Part shown: positions 1 to 8,902 of the stretch, in pieces
How positions within the stretch are numbered: the stretch's first letter is position 1
Layout: the number at the start of each line of letters is the position of its first letter
Assembly (NCBI GenBank): GCA_002816585.1
Contig: MUCT01000046.1
Location: forward strand, 1-29,920
Length of the DNA: 29,920 nucleotides
From: SAR202 cluster bacterium Io17-Chloro-G6
Lineage (GTDB): Bacteria; Chloroflexota; Dehalococcoidia; UBA3495
Direction of reading: 5' to 3'
Translations under genes and position numbers: made by a program
The notes under the pieces: model-generated
Told to the model about the DNA's origin: nothing
Seen by the model: only the letters and a program-made list of their open reading frames with translations
The model's database searches: none

Positions 1-546
1 ATTGGCACGGGATCTTGCTTCGACGCCAGTTGCAGCGTCACGGCCACAACTACTTCATCCGCGGCAGGCCATTCTTGAATCTCCCGGTCTTTGCCTGTTT
101 TCTACGGTAAGAATCGCCATGCGTCTGCTTGTCTTCGGCCCGATACCAGATTATATCGGCTTGACCCTAAACCTAAGGTGCCAGAAAATTTATGTTACCT
201 GAAGGTGGTCGGACCGCATCATCCTGTTGGATCCGGAATGAGTTGGTTGCATCTTAGTTACATAGCCAGCAACTGGGCGCAGCGATGGAATTTGGTCCAG
301 CCGCAACCGGCGCCCGACTCGAGAAGTCCGAAACGTACTTCTCGACGTAAAAACCACTGTTGGAAACGATCACCATTGGAAATTCCCCTTAATTTCTTAA
401 GTAGACGAAATCGTTTATAATAGACTAGAAGAAATAGGTATCACAACTATCACACGAAACAATCTTATGATTTATACGAAATAATATTGACGAAACCTGT
501 AATCCATTGCGATCATCAATCTCTGTTAACTCGAGGCTAAGGAATC
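1..546. other. Left-end region without a confident gene
   Basis: No open frame here looks like a real protein. A frame open from base 3 to a TAA at 108-110 could be the last 35 codons of a plus-strand gene starting outside the window, but the peptide is too short to recognise. From about 370 to 540 the sequence is AT-rich, as in a promoter region, and contains a perfect TATAAT at 416-421, which may be the -10 box for the gene at 547. No convincing -35 box lies 16-18 bases before it. Confidence 0.5.
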
Positions 547-894
547 ATGGCTCAACGCACTACTACTTCCCCCGCTACCGAAATAGAACATTCCGCAATC
601 GAACATTCTGCCGATGAAACGGCTGAACTATGCTGCCATCACTGGGTAATTTCGCCCGCAGAAGGCCCGGTCAGCAACGGATCATGCAAAGTTTGCGGAG
701 AAACCCGCGAGTTCAAGAACTACGTCGAGTCGGCTACTTGGGGCGACAGCCGCACCACCGGCAAGGGGTCTTCAGCTTCGGCAACATCTGAATCGACCTC
801 AGATGACGAGGAAATGGCCAACCCGGTAATGGAGGAGGGTGGAGCGGAGCCCGATATGGAACGTGACGATTCCGAGTTGGAGTCAGAAAACTAA
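547..894 (+). CDS. Small zinc-motif protein, conserved hypothetical
   Basis: A 115-residue protein of unknown function. Residues 29-50 carry Cys-Cys-His-His-Trp and then Cys47-x-x-Cys50 followed by GETREFKNY, which looks like a small zinc-binding ribbon (C-x-H ... C-x2-C). Short proteins with this C-x-H-W...GP.S.G.C..CG..R.F.N pattern are, from memory, frequent in Chloroflexota. The rest is low-complexity: a Ser/Thr-rich N-terminus and a very acidic Ser/Glu/Asp C-terminal tail, probably disordered. The ATG has an AAGGA ribosome site 5 bases upstream. It is a stand-alone gene ahead of a strong terminator-like hairpin. The zinc site is inferred from the motif; no function can be assigned. Confidence 0.8.
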   Translation: MAQRTTTSPATEIEHSAIEHSADETAELCCHHWVISPAEGPVSNGSCKVCGETREFKNYVESATWGDSRTTGKGSSASATSESTSDDEEMANPVMEEGGAEPDMERDDSELESEN

Positions 895-1238
895 GGGCTT
901 TTCCTCACGACTCACAAATTGACACCGAAAGTTTGTGGTTCGTTTTGCCGGCATTTTAATAAAATCAAGAACGATTGGCTTTAATTGGCCGGTCACCTTT
1001 CGCCGAATTCCGATAGCGAAAGGTGACCGGCCAATTTTTTGACCCGGACCAGGGCTTGCAACCCCTGTAAAAAACGACACGTAACAAAACGAAATAAATT
1101 GCTATTTTCGCTGGCCCCTGCCGGCCGGACAGGGTTTATAATAGCTACTGCCAAGGATTCGGGCGCCCACTGGGGCAGCGGCGTTTTGGCATCGTGTGGG
1201 CCGCACGGCCGCATGAATGGGGGAGGCAGACGGGATTA
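895..1238. other. Gap between zinc protein and dnaE
   Basis: This 344-base gap contains the long hairpin described separately (983-1040) and, after it, the presumed dnaE promoter region. A perfect TATAAT lies at 1137-1142, about 97 bases before the dnaE start. The GC-rich palindrome-like stretch at 1115-1133 (CCCTG ... CAGGG) sits where a -35 box would be, so it could be an operator, but this is speculative. No coding frame is convincing. Confidence 0.4.
983..1040 (+). terminator. Long rho-independent terminator hairpin
   Basis: Perfect 21-base inverted repeat, 983-1003 and 1016-1036, with a 12-base loop, followed by a run of six T (1035-1040). It lies 90 bases after the stop of the zinc-motif gene and before dnaE, so it very probably ends transcription of the former. 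The stem is unusually long and free of mismatches for a simple terminator. Confidence 0.85.
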
Positions 1239-4200
1239 GTGTTTACGCACCTTCACGTTCACACCGAGTACAGCATGTTGGACGGCATCAGCCGCATTCC
1301 CAACCTGGTTGCCCGCACCAAAGAGTTGGGGATGGATGCCCTGGCCATCACCGACCACGGAACATTCTACGGGGTGGTCGACTTCTACTCGGCGTGTCTA
1401 GAAGTTGGCATCAAGCCGATAATCGGCTGCGAGGTCTACGTAGCCCACAACAGCCGTTTCGACAAAGACCCATCCGAGCGTAGCCCCAATCATTTGGTGC
1501 TGCTTGCCAGGGACAACACCGGCTACCGAAACCTGATGCAACTGGTCACCAAGGCCCATGTCGATGGATTCCACTATCGTCCCCGCATCGACAAGGGCCT
1601 CCTTGAGGAATTCGGCCAAGATCTTGCCGTGCTATCCGCCTGCCCATCCGCCGAAGTGCCGCGCCTGCTCGCCGACGGCAACGATGAGGCAGCGGCCCGC
1701 GCCGCCGGTTGGTACAAGGAGCGCTTCGGCGACGGCTATTTCCTGGAGATTCAGCGTCACGAGCACGTCCCCCAACTGCCCCGGATCAACGAGGGCTTGG
1801 CCGCGTTGGGGCAGAAGCTGGATATTCCGCTGATAGTCACCAACGACGCCCATTACGTGGACCAGGCGGACTCACCCCTCCAAGACATCTACATCTGCAT
1901 CCAAACCAGCACCACGGTGCAAGATGAAAAGCGTCTGCGGATGGAAGACGATTCCTACTACATCAAGACCCCCCAGGAGATGACCCAGCTCTTCCCCGAC
2001 TTTCTACCAGCACTGGAGAACACTGGATTGGTTGCCGATATGTGCAATGTGGAATTGGACTTTGGCCAAACCCACTTGCCCAAATACCCGACGCCCAACG
2101 ATATGGACGCCGACGAGTATCTGGCCCAGTTGTGCGAAGAAGGCTTCCGCCGCCGCTATCCTCATCCAACGGCTGAAGCAGAAGACCGGCTCCGCTACGA
2201 ACTGGATGTTATACGCCACACCCGGTTCGCCAACTACTTCTTAGTGGTCTGGGACATCATCAACTTCGTGCGGCGAAACAACATACTCTACGGCGTTCGC
2301 GGCAGCGCCGCCGCCAGCGTTGCCCTATATACCCTTGGCATCACCGATGTGGATCCTCTGGAGTATCGCCTGGTGTTCGAGCGGTTCCTCAACTTGGAGC
2401 GCAAGGAGATGCCCGACATAGACCTGGACTTTCAAGACGACCGTCGAGACGAAGTCCTTCACTACGTCATCGACCGTTATGGAAATGACCGGGTGGCCCA
2501 GATCATCACATTTGGGACTCTGGGCGCCAAGGCAGCGCTCCGGGACGTGGGCCGGGCCCTGGGCATGGGCTACGGCGACGTCGACCGTATCGCCCGGATG
2601 GTCCCGTTAAAGGCCCGAACATTAGATGACGCCCTGCGCGTTAGCCCGGAGCTCAAGACGGCCTACGAGCAGGAGCCCAACGTAACCAATCTCGTGAATA
2701 ATGCTCAAGGGTTGGAGGGTATCGTCCACCACGTGAGCACCCATGCTGCCGGAGTGCTGATCGCCGACGAACCCCTCACCGAAACCGTGCCTCTGCAACG
2801 GCCGGTCCGGGGCGACGAAGGCAGCCCCGTGCTCATGACCCAGTTCTCCATGGACCCGGTAGCCCATCTCGGTTTATTGAAGATGGACTTTCTCGGGTTG
2901 ACCAACCTGACCATCCTCGACCGGGCCGTCAAACTGGTGCAAGAGAGCCAGGGTGTGGCAATAGACTTGCAGACACTGCCCTTGGATGACCGGAACACTT
3001 ACGAACTGCTTTCCTCTGGCAACACAACGGACCTATTCCAGCTTGAAAGCGCGGGGATGCAACGCTATATAAAGGACCTGAAACCCTCGAACTTGGGCGA
3101 TATCGCGGCGATGATCGCCCTCTACCGCCCCGGCCCCATGGAGAACATCGAGACATTTATTGATGCCAAACACGGCCGCAAGCCAATCTCCTACCCCCAC
3201 CCCAGCTTCAAGGACCTCCTTGACGAGACCTACGGTGTGATCGTTTACCAAGATCAGGTGCTGTTGATTCTGCAACAGTTCGCCGGTTACACCCTGGGCT
3301 CGGCCGACATCGTGCGTAAAGCGATGGGTAAGAAGATCGCATCGATGATGGCCGAAGAGCGGGTGAATTTCGTGGCGGGCGCCCAGGGCAAGGGCTACGA
3401 CGAGAATGTGGCTATCGAAATTTTCGACCTCATCGAGCCGTTCGCCGGTTATGCGTTCAATAAAGCCCACAGCGTCAGTTACGCCCTGATTTCCTACTGG
3501 ACGGCCTATTTCAAATGCCATTACCCGGTTGAATACATGGCCGCGGTGCTCAACTCCCGCCTGGACAACCCTGAGAAGACCCTGAACTCCATGAACGAGT
3601 GTCTCCGGCTTCAGATTCCAATTCTGATTCCAGACGTCAACCGGTCGGAGGAGTTTTTCTCTATTGACCATGACGCCAGCGACTCAAACATCAGCAACAG
3701 CGGAGAATCCGTTCCCAGCGGCCCCGGTCTCAGGATTGGGCTGGCCGCCATCAAAACGGTGGGGGAAGGAGCGGTCCGCCTCATCGTTGAAGATAGGAAA
3801 ACAAACGGACCGTACCAGTCCGTCGACGATTTCTGCCGCCGACCCGGCGCGTCCAGCCTGAACCGCCGCACGCTGGAGAGCCTGGCCAAGGCCGGGTCCT
3901 TTGACAGCTTGGCACCCCGAGGTACGGTGATCGGCGCCCTTGATCAGATCATCGCCACGGCCCAGAGGGAAGCCCATACCCGCAACTCGGGTCAGAGCAG
4001 CATGTTCGGTGGGAACGACCAGGTTTCCGACTCCTCTGGGATGAGCGGCATACCCCTCACGGCTCCCGACGTTTCAGACCAAGAGAAGGCCGACTGGGAA
4101 AGGGAACTATTAGGGATGGCCTTGTCCCACAATCCACTCAGTAACCTGGCCGAAATCAACGCCGGCGACACCATCAAATCCATGGACCGATTGAATGGGG

Positions 4201-5150
4201 AGATGTCTGGCCAGGCCATTAATATGCTCGGGTATATCTCCACCGTCACCGAGCGTACAACCCGGGAAGGCAAGCGGTTCCTCATCGTGAACCTCGAAGT
4301 TCTGGGTGGATTCTTGGAAGTGATGGTCTGGCCCGATACGTTGCAGCGGACCGCTGAGGTTTGGCAGGGCGGACGGCTGGTGTTGGTCACGGGCAGGCTT
4401 CGCCTACGCGGCGACCAGATGTCCCTTGCCTGCGACGGAGCGGTCGAATACGATCCCGAGAACCCGCCGGCCATCCCGCCGCCGGCCAAGGCTCCTGGCG
4501 GATATGCCAACGGGGGATACAAGAACGGCAACGGCCTAAATGGCAATGGAAACGGGCACGAGAGCAATGGCGAAGGCCGTAGTGCAGCCAATACCAACAT
4601 CCCCGCTGACCTCAGAATACTTGCGGAACCCCGAATAAACGAAAAGAAGGCGCAAATGGCCACAGGCAACAGAAACCCCGCGGAACCACAGAAGGTGGTC
4701 TGCCTGGCGATAACCGAGACCGATGATCCCAGCCATGACGCCCATTTGCTGCGGGAGGTCATCGGCGTCCTGCTGGAATATCCCGGCCGGGACCGGGTAA
4801 ACCTGGACATTCGCACCGCCGAGAAACGGGTCAGGATGGACCTGCCGGTGGTCAGCACCGGTTACAGTGATGGAATGCACACCCGCCTGGAAGAATTGTT
4901 AGGGCCCGACACGGTGGCGGTCCACCAGGAACTGGGGTTGGGCATGGAACCCCCATCGGCGGAGCCAGTGACCCTGCCGCTCACAGCGGATCCCGAACCG
5001 GCTCCGGTACCGATTCTGGATACAGCCACCGAAATCATCGGAACATCTCAATCTACTCCGGCCGCGGTGATAGAAGCGCCTGTGACGACTCCCGCCGACG
5101 TGTCAAATGCCGTTGGGGCGGAGGCCATGGGCGACGAACCGCCTTTCTAG
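1239..5150 (+). CDS. dnaE: DNA polymerase III alpha subunit
   Basis: Replicative DNA polymerase catalytic subunit (about 1303 residues from the chosen start). The N-terminal PHP domain has an intact metal-site pattern (HLHVHTEYS at residues 4-12, TDHG, GCEVY, TNDAHY), suggesting an active PHP nuclease or proofreading site, unlike the degenerate E. coli one. The polymerase core shows PDIDLDF at 392-398 (catalytic Asp395 and Asp397) and the third Asp at 550 in KMDFLG, then YRPGPM and FNKAHSVSYA. A beta-clamp-binding motif QSSMF is at 919-923. An OB fold (about 995-1070) is followed by a Gly/Asn-rich linker, a small conserved C-terminal domain, and a Pro/Ala/Thr-rich tail. The protein is about 140 residues longer than E. 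coli DnaE. GTG 1239 is preferred because V-F-T-HLHVH matches the family start and a GGAGG lies 12 bases upstream; an ATG at 1194 is the alternative. Confidence 0.96.
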   Translation: MFTHLHVHTEYSMLDGISRIPNLVARTKELGMDALAITDHGTFYGVVDFYSACLEVGIKPIIGCEVYVAHNSRFDKDPSERSPNHLVLLARDNTGYRNLMQLVTKAHVDGFHYRPRIDKGLLEEFGQDLAVLSACPSAEVPRLLADGNDEAAARAAGWYKERFGDGYFLEIQRHEHVPQLPRINEGLAALGQKLDIPLIVTNDAHYVDQADSPLQDIYICIQTSTTVQDEKRLRMEDDSYYIKTPQEMTQLFPDFLPALENTGLVADMCNVELDFGQTHLPKYPTPNDMDADEYLAQLCEEGFRRRYPHPTAEAEDRLRYELDVIRHTRFANYFLVVWDIINFVRRNNILYGVRGSAAASVALYTLGITDVDPLEYRLVFERFLNLERKEMPDIDLDFQDDRRDEVLHYVIDRYGNDRVAQIITFGTLGAKAALRDVGRALGMGYGDVDRIARMVPLKARTLDDALRVSPELKTAYEQEPNVTNLVNNAQGLEGIVHHVSTHAAGVLIADEPLTETVPLQRPVRGDEGSPVLMTQFSMDPVAHLGLLKMDFLGLTNLTILDRAVKLVQESQGVAIDLQTLPLDDRNTYELLSSGNTTDLFQLESAGMQRYIKDLKPSNLGDIAAMIALYRPGPMENIETFIDAKHGRKPISYPHPSFKDLLDETYGVIVYQDQVLLILQQFAGYTLGSADIVRKAMGKKIASMMAEERVNFVAGAQGKGYDENVAIEIFDLIEPFAGYAFNKAHSVSYALISYWTAYFKCHYPVEYMAAVLNSRLDNPEKTLNSMNECLRLQIPILIPDVNRSEEFFSIDHDASDSNISNSGESVPSGPGLRIGLAAIKTVGEGAVRLIVEDRKTNGPYQSVDDFCRRPGASSLNRRTLESLAKAGSFDSLAPRGTVIGALDQIIATAQREAHTRNSGQSSMFGGNDQVSDSSGMSGIPLTAPDVSDQEKADWERELLGMALSHNPLSNLAEINAGDTIKSMDRLNGEMSGQAINMLGYISTVTERTTREGKRFLIVNLEVLGGFLEVMVWPDTLQRTAEVWQGGRLVLVTGRLRLRGDQMSLACDGAVEYDPENPPAIPPPAKAPGGYANGGYKNGNGLNGNGNGHESNGEGRSAANTNIPADLRILAEPRINEKKAQMATGNRNPAEPQKVVCLAITETDDPSHDAHLLREVIGVLLEYPGRDRVNLDIRTAEKRVRMDLPVVSTGYSDGMHTRLEELLGPDTVAVHQELGLGMEPPSAEPVTLPLTADPEPAPVPILDTATEIIGTSQSTPAAVIEAPVTTPADVSNAVGAEAMGDEPPF

Positions 5151-5859
5151 CAGTCCGGCAACTCGGACCGGCGCGACGGAAACGCGAGGCCAGACACAGG
5201 CTTCACGAACCGACGCACGCTTCACTCATGAGTGTGGCACGACTCTGCCCGACCTGGTTTCCGAGATTCTCTAGATTTGACCGTCAATCTCTACGAATGC
5301 TGTGAATTAAATCTCACAAATCGCCATGAGAATCTATATGATAGACATAATTGTACGATATACAGCTACCAATCAATTATTGGGAACTTGACCGGCACCT
5401 ATCTCGCTGTTAAAATCCCCGGCAATGCTCGCCGCAGGCCATTGACAGGTCTGGGACACGGTGCCTAGGCGCCGCTACCGAACGTAATTACAGCCGGACG
5501 ACAGAATGCCAAAGTATTATTACGGACTTTCGAAAGAGCCGTCACCCAGCAAGGCCGGATTAACGGGTTTTCAATCCCTTTTGCCTCCATCTCCAGTCGA
5601 AATCCGCTCCCGCGAAAAGCACGCTATCCCCTGCGAGCCCTGACTCCCACCCCCAACCGCATAGCCCGGCACTCCCCACTTCCTAAAACCCCGCCACCAC
5701 TATGGCGATTTGGCCGCAATTTCCAGCCAAAACCAATACCAATATAGAAGTTTGCGGTCAAAATTAAGAGAAATATTCGGCCCTTTAGCCATATTTTTAA
5801 ACCAAAATCAACCTGCATCGACAGCATCAAGAAAAAGCATCAAGGAGGAGTAAAAACAT
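5151..5859. other. Long gap before panD
   Basis: These 709 bases hold no convincing gene. There is a good sigma-70-like promoter at 5388-5416, giving a leader of more than 400 bases before panD. Inside that leader are small hairpins (for example 6 bp with a CTAG loop near 5460-5475) and a weak GGATT/AATCC hairpin near 5558-5578 followed by TTTT, which could end a short transcript of about 160 bases. I cannot match it to a known RNA family. The AT-rich segment at 5740-5855 may hold a second, closer promoter for panD. Confidence 0.4.
5388..5416 (+). promoter_or_regulatory. Sigma-70-like promoter upstream of panD
   Basis: TTGACC at 5388-5393, a 17-base spacer, then TAAAAT at 5411-5416. Both boxes are 5/6 matches to consensus at ideal spacing. 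The predicted start near 5423 is over 400 bases from panD, so it drives either a long leader or a separate small RNA. Confidence 0.6.
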
Positions 5860-6231
5860 ATGAGGATCGTACTGAGATCTAAGATTCACCGCGCCTGGGT
5901 GACCGATGCCAACCCCGATTACGTGGGCAGCATCCTGATCGACGAAGACCTGATGGACAAAATCGATCTCTGGAACTTCGAAAAGGTGTTGGTGTGTGAT
6001 GTGACCAACGGCAACCGGTTCGAAACCTACGCAATCGCTGGCGAGCGCGGGTCCGGAGTTTGTTCGGTGCAAGGCGCCGCGGCCCGTTTGAGTTCCAAAG
6101 GCAATTGCCTGATCATCATGTCTTTCGAAGTCTCCGAAGAACCCATCGACCCAAAGATGATTCTTGTAGACGAGGAAAACCGGTTCGTCGAGTACTTGGA
6201 GGGCGCCAAACATGTCCAGCAGGTTCACTGA
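5860..6231 (+). CDS. panD: Aspartate 1-decarboxylase
   Basis: Pyruvoyl-dependent enzyme that converts L-aspartate to beta-alanine, normally for pantothenate and coenzyme A. The 123-residue length fits the family. The self-cleavage site is Gly23-Ser24 in YVGSILID, where Ser24 becomes the pyruvoyl group. Lys8, Arg53, Thr56 and Tyr57 (NRFETYAI) match the conserved active-site residues, and QGAAARL (71-77) and the LIIMSF strand are typical. A strong AAGGAGGAG lies 9 bases before the ATG. No panB or panC is nearby; instead the stop codon lies 20 bases inside a methyltransferase gene, so the two are translationally coupled. That pairing raises the question whether beta-alanine here also feeds a methylated product. 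Confidence 0.95.
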   Translation: MRIVLRSKIHRAWVTDANPDYVGSILIDEDLMDKIDLWNFEKVLVCDVTNGNRFETYAIAGERGSGVCSVQGAAARLSSKGNCLIIMSFEVSEEPIDPKMILVDEENRFVEYLEGAKHVQQVH

Positions 6232-7030
6232 ACAAGAAACAGAAAGTTATTACGACTCAGAGGACGCCATCTACCGTTCCTTTTGGGACGAGGATGGCAG
6301 TGTCCACTGGGGCGTATTTGACGAAAGCACAGGCAACGATTTCATTCTGGCCTGTGCCAACCTGAACCAGATGATGGTGGACCGAGGCCGCATCGATTCC
6401 TCAGCCAGGGTGTTGGACTTGGGCTGCGGCAACGGCACCACCGCAATCTGGCTCAGCGGTAGCCAGAATTGCCGTGTCACTGGAGTTGATCTGAGCGGCG
6501 TCCGCGTACAAAATGCTCAAAACGCCAGGCACGGCCTTGAACAGTCCGCTAAGGAAAAATTGGCCTTCGAGAAGGCATCGGCCACCGAATTGCCCTTCGA
6601 CGACGCTACTTTCACCCATCTGTGGAGTCAGGCGGTTATCTACCACGTCCCGGATAAGGAAGCGGTGCTCAAGGAAGCCTACCGGGTTTTGGAAGATGGC
6701 GGAATCATGGTCTTCGACGACCTGACCAAGCCCCAACCGGAGATCAGCGCCAATGCTCAGAAATTCGTCTATGACCGGCTGCTCTACGACACGCCGTTCA
6801 GTTTCGAATCCTACCAGGATGCCCTTAAAGCACGAGGATTCAAGATACTGGAAGCCCACGACCTGTCGTCCCACCTGAAGAATAGCTACCTGCGGCTGGC
6901 CGACCGGACGCCTAAATTTGACAGCGAGCAGGCAGAGCACTATGCAGAGTTGACCACGGCCTACCGGGAGACCGCGCGGGCTGTGGATAACCGCGAATTG
7001 GGATGGGGTCTGTTCATCTGCCAAAAGTAG
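6212..7030 (+). CDS. SAM-dependent methyltransferase, sarcosine/dimethylglycine-type
   Basis: Class I methyltransferase of 272 residues. The SAM-binding motif I is VLDLGCGNG (67-75), the acidic residue after strand 2 is Asp93 (GVDLS), and motifs ELPFDDATFTHLWS and VLKEAYRVLEDGGIMVFDD follow in order. The N-terminal YYDSEDAIYRSFWDEDGSVHWG resembles the start of sarcosine/dimethylglycine and phosphoethanolamine N-methyltransferases, which methylate small amines. The ATG overlaps the end of panD by 20 bases and has GGAGGG 8 bases upstream, inside panD. Small-amine N-methylation is a fair guess; the exact substrate is unknown. Beta-alanine, the PanD product, is an attractive candidate because of the coupling. 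Confidence 0.88.
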   Translation: MSSRFTEQETESYYDSEDAIYRSFWDEDGSVHWGVFDESTGNDFILACANLNQMMVDRGRIDSSARVLDLGCGNGTTAIWLSGSQNCRVTGVDLSGVRVQNAQNARHGLEQSAKEKLAFEKASATELPFDDATFTHLWSQAVIYHVPDKEAVLKEAYRVLEDGGIMVFDDLTKPQPEISANAQKFVYDRLLYDTPFSFESYQDALKARGFKILEAHDLSSHLKNSYLRLADRTPKFDSEQAEHYAELTTAYRETARAVDNRELGWGLFICQK

Positions 7031-7051
7031 TTTGGTAAAATAGGTTCTGAG

Positions 7052-7079
7052 AATGGCCCGGTTGAACCGGGCCATTGAT
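7052..7079 (+). terminator. Hairpin after the panD-methyltransferase pair
   Basis: A 10-bp perfect stem (7052-7061 with 7067-7076), loop TTGAA, lies 21 bases after the methyltransferase stop. The following tract is only weakly T-rich, so termination may be partial. It separates the panD pair from the next methyltransferase. Confidence 0.55.
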
Positions 7080-7121
7080 CTTTCATCGCCCTCTCTGCCA
7101 TCCCTTTAGGAGCGCCAATCC

Positions 7122-7751
7122 ATGCAAGAAAGCCACAAAAGAGTCCAGTGGGTCTATGAGTCAACCAGCGACAAAGAGTTGGAAGACCGTTACGACCAAT
7201 GGGCCGCGGATTACGACAATGACCTTGCGGCCGAATTCGCCTGGAACGCTCCCCAGAACGCCACGGATGTATTCGCCAAGCACGTGGACAAGGCAGCTCA
7301 CATATTGGATGCTGGGGCCGGAACCGGGCTGGTGGGCGAATGCTTGGTCAAGGCTGGATACGGCGATCTGGTGGCCATGGACCTATCTCAAGGCATGCTA
7401 GATGAGGCCAAGAGCAAGAACCTCTACAGCGAGTTCCATCAGATGGCTCTGGGTGGCGCCTTGGACTTCACCACTGACGAATTCGACGCTGTGATCAGCG
7501 TTGGAGTATTCACTCAGGGGCATGCCCCCGCCAACTCGTTCGATGAATTGGCCCGCGTCACCAAGCCGGGCGGGCTGATCGTGTTCAGCCTTAGGGTGGA
7601 CACCTACGAATCAGACGGGTTCAAAGAGCAGCAATTGAGCATGGAAGAAGCCGGAGTCTGGCGGCTCGCCGAGATGACCGGCCAGTTTCAGCCGCTGCCC
7701 AAAGGCGAGCCCGAGGTTTGGCACCGGATCTGGGCCTACCAAGTCAACTAA
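7122..7751 (+). CDS. SAM-dependent methyltransferase, WBSCR27-like
   Basis: Class I methyltransferase of 209 residues. It opens with the YDQWAADYDNDL segment typical of the methyltransferases related to human WBSCR27/METTL27. SAM motif I is ILDAGAGTGL (61-70), Asp87 follows strand 2 (AMDLSQGML), and FDAVISVGVFTQGHAP and ELARVTKPGGLIVFSLR are the later motifs. A TAGGAG site lies about 9 bases before the ATG. It follows the panD-methyltransferase pair but is separated by a hairpin and about 90 bases, and it is not closely related to its neighbour. The substrate cannot be told from sequence. Confidence 0.87.
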   Translation: MQESHKRVQWVYESTSDKELEDRYDQWAADYDNDLAAEFAWNAPQNATDVFAKHVDKAAHILDAGAGTGLVGECLVKAGYGDLVAMDLSQGMLDEAKSKNLYSEFHQMALGGALDFTTDEFDAVISVGVFTQGHAPANSFDELARVTKPGGLIVFSLRVDTYESDGFKEQQLSMEEAGVWRLAEMTGQFQPLPKGEPEVWHRIWAYQVN

Positions 7752-7860
7752 TGGTCCTTCTTGGGCCTGTTCTCCTTGGCGGACCTGCTAATATTTACTT
7801 TCCGCCCACCTCAACTGACAATCATGCATGGCCGTTCTCCTAGTGCAGGTTCGCTGATAT

Positions 7861-8736
7861 CTACTCTTCTGCCAAGAAGTCGTCGATCACCTGAGCCAAT
7901 TCCTGGGGTTTGTGATAGCCGATGTCATGAATGGTTTCCGGTATCCAGTGCACCCGACCATGCTTGAGGTGTTGCTCCGCCGCTGAGACCATCCGGCGGC
8001 GGGCCTCGGCGAATTCCGAACCGGCGCGTTCGGGAGTGGGCCCAGCAGGCACCACCAGAGTAGGGCATTCAATCCTTGGCAATGTTAATGGTGAGGGGTC
8101 GTCCCACATGGCCCGTATCACCTGGGCTTGGTTCTCAGGGCGCAGGATGTCCTGGATCTGCCCGTTCTCATCCTCATAGACCATGGTCTGAACGATCCGC
8201 TCGATCTCATCGTTCCAAAAATCTTTCATCTGATTGCGAAGCCGGTCCAAGAATTCTTCCCGGTCTCCGGTCACGTTCCGGGGGCGCAACCGCTGGGAGA
8301 AGGACTCCCATGTAGCTCCGGGGGTGAGCCTGCCATCGAAAAAACCGCCGTCAATCATGATCAGCCGGTTAACTCTGCTCGGGTAATCGGCGGCAAAATT
8401 GATGGAAACGTTGCCGCCCCACGAATGGCCCATAACCGCCACTTTGTCCAATCCAATGTGGTCGAGAAGTCCGGCAAGGTCATCGGACAGGGTTTTCCAA
8501 TCGTAGCCGCTGGGGGCATTGGTGGTCTGGCCGTGACCGCGTTGGTCTGGCGCGATCAACCGGTAGCGGTCCCGGAGCAGGGGCGCCACGATGTCGTACC
8601 AATGGGCCGACGAAGCCAGTCCGTGGAGGGCCAATAGCGGAGGCCCGTCGCCACCCCAATCCAAATAGCGGACCTTCAGCTCTCCAATGTCAGCCCAATG
8701 CTCGTTGGGTGTGAACCGATCTGCGTCGCCGTCCAC
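7861..8736 (-). CDS. Alpha/beta hydrolase
   Basis: Cytoplasmic alpha/beta-hydrolase of 291 residues with no signal peptide. The oxyanion-hole motif is LHG (37-39), the nucleophile elbow is GHSWGG with Ser105, and His270 in TIHDIGYH is the likely catalytic histidine. DQRGHG (64-69) is the usual loop after strand 4. The fold is that of esterases, epoxide hydrolases, haloalkane dehalogenases and C-C hydrolases. A Ser nucleophile excludes the dehalogenase and epoxide hydrolase chemistries, which use Asp. It is convergent with the preceding methyltransferase and divergent from the small membrane gene at 8903, so it is probably transcribed alone. Substrate unknown. Confidence 0.9.
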   Translation of the reverse strand: MDGDADRFTPNEHWADIGELKVRYLDWGGDGPPLLALHGLASSAHWYDIVAPLLRDRYRLIAPDQRGHGQTTNAPSGYDWKTLSDDLAGLLDHIGLDKVAVMGHSWGGNVSINFAADYPSRVNRLIMIDGGFFDGRLTPGATWESFSQRLRPRNVTGDREEFLDRLRNQMKDFWNDEIERIVQTMVYEDENGQIQDILRPENQAQVIRAMWDDPSPLTLPRIECPTLVVPAGPTPERAGSEFAEARRRMVSAAEQHLKHGRVHWIPETIHDIGYHKPQELAQVIDDFLAEE

Positions 8737-8902
8737 TGGTTTACTCCTTGGAATCTGGTTATTGCGGCCGAATCTTTACTGGCTGCCGGTTAGTATAGCA
8801 ACGGTCGACAGACCTCGGAAGGGCTACCTGTGCTGCATCCGTCAGGTCCTAGGCGGCTCTGGTATAGTAGTCTCGAGAGGATTCGGTTCTGGAGTGCGCC
8901 AA

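Noticed and set aside
91..420. Open frame of 109 codons at the left end
   Set aside because: Basic, low-quality peptide without domain features, no ribosome site, and it ends in the AT-rich promoter-like region.
3992..4858. Open frame of 288 codons on the minus strand within dnaE
   Set aside because: Shadow of dnaE; the peptide is Ser/Arg/Pro-rich without domain features.
5232..5468. Open frame of 78 codons in the dnaE-panD gap
   Set aside because: No ribosome site, odd composition, and it runs across the promoter at 5388-5416.
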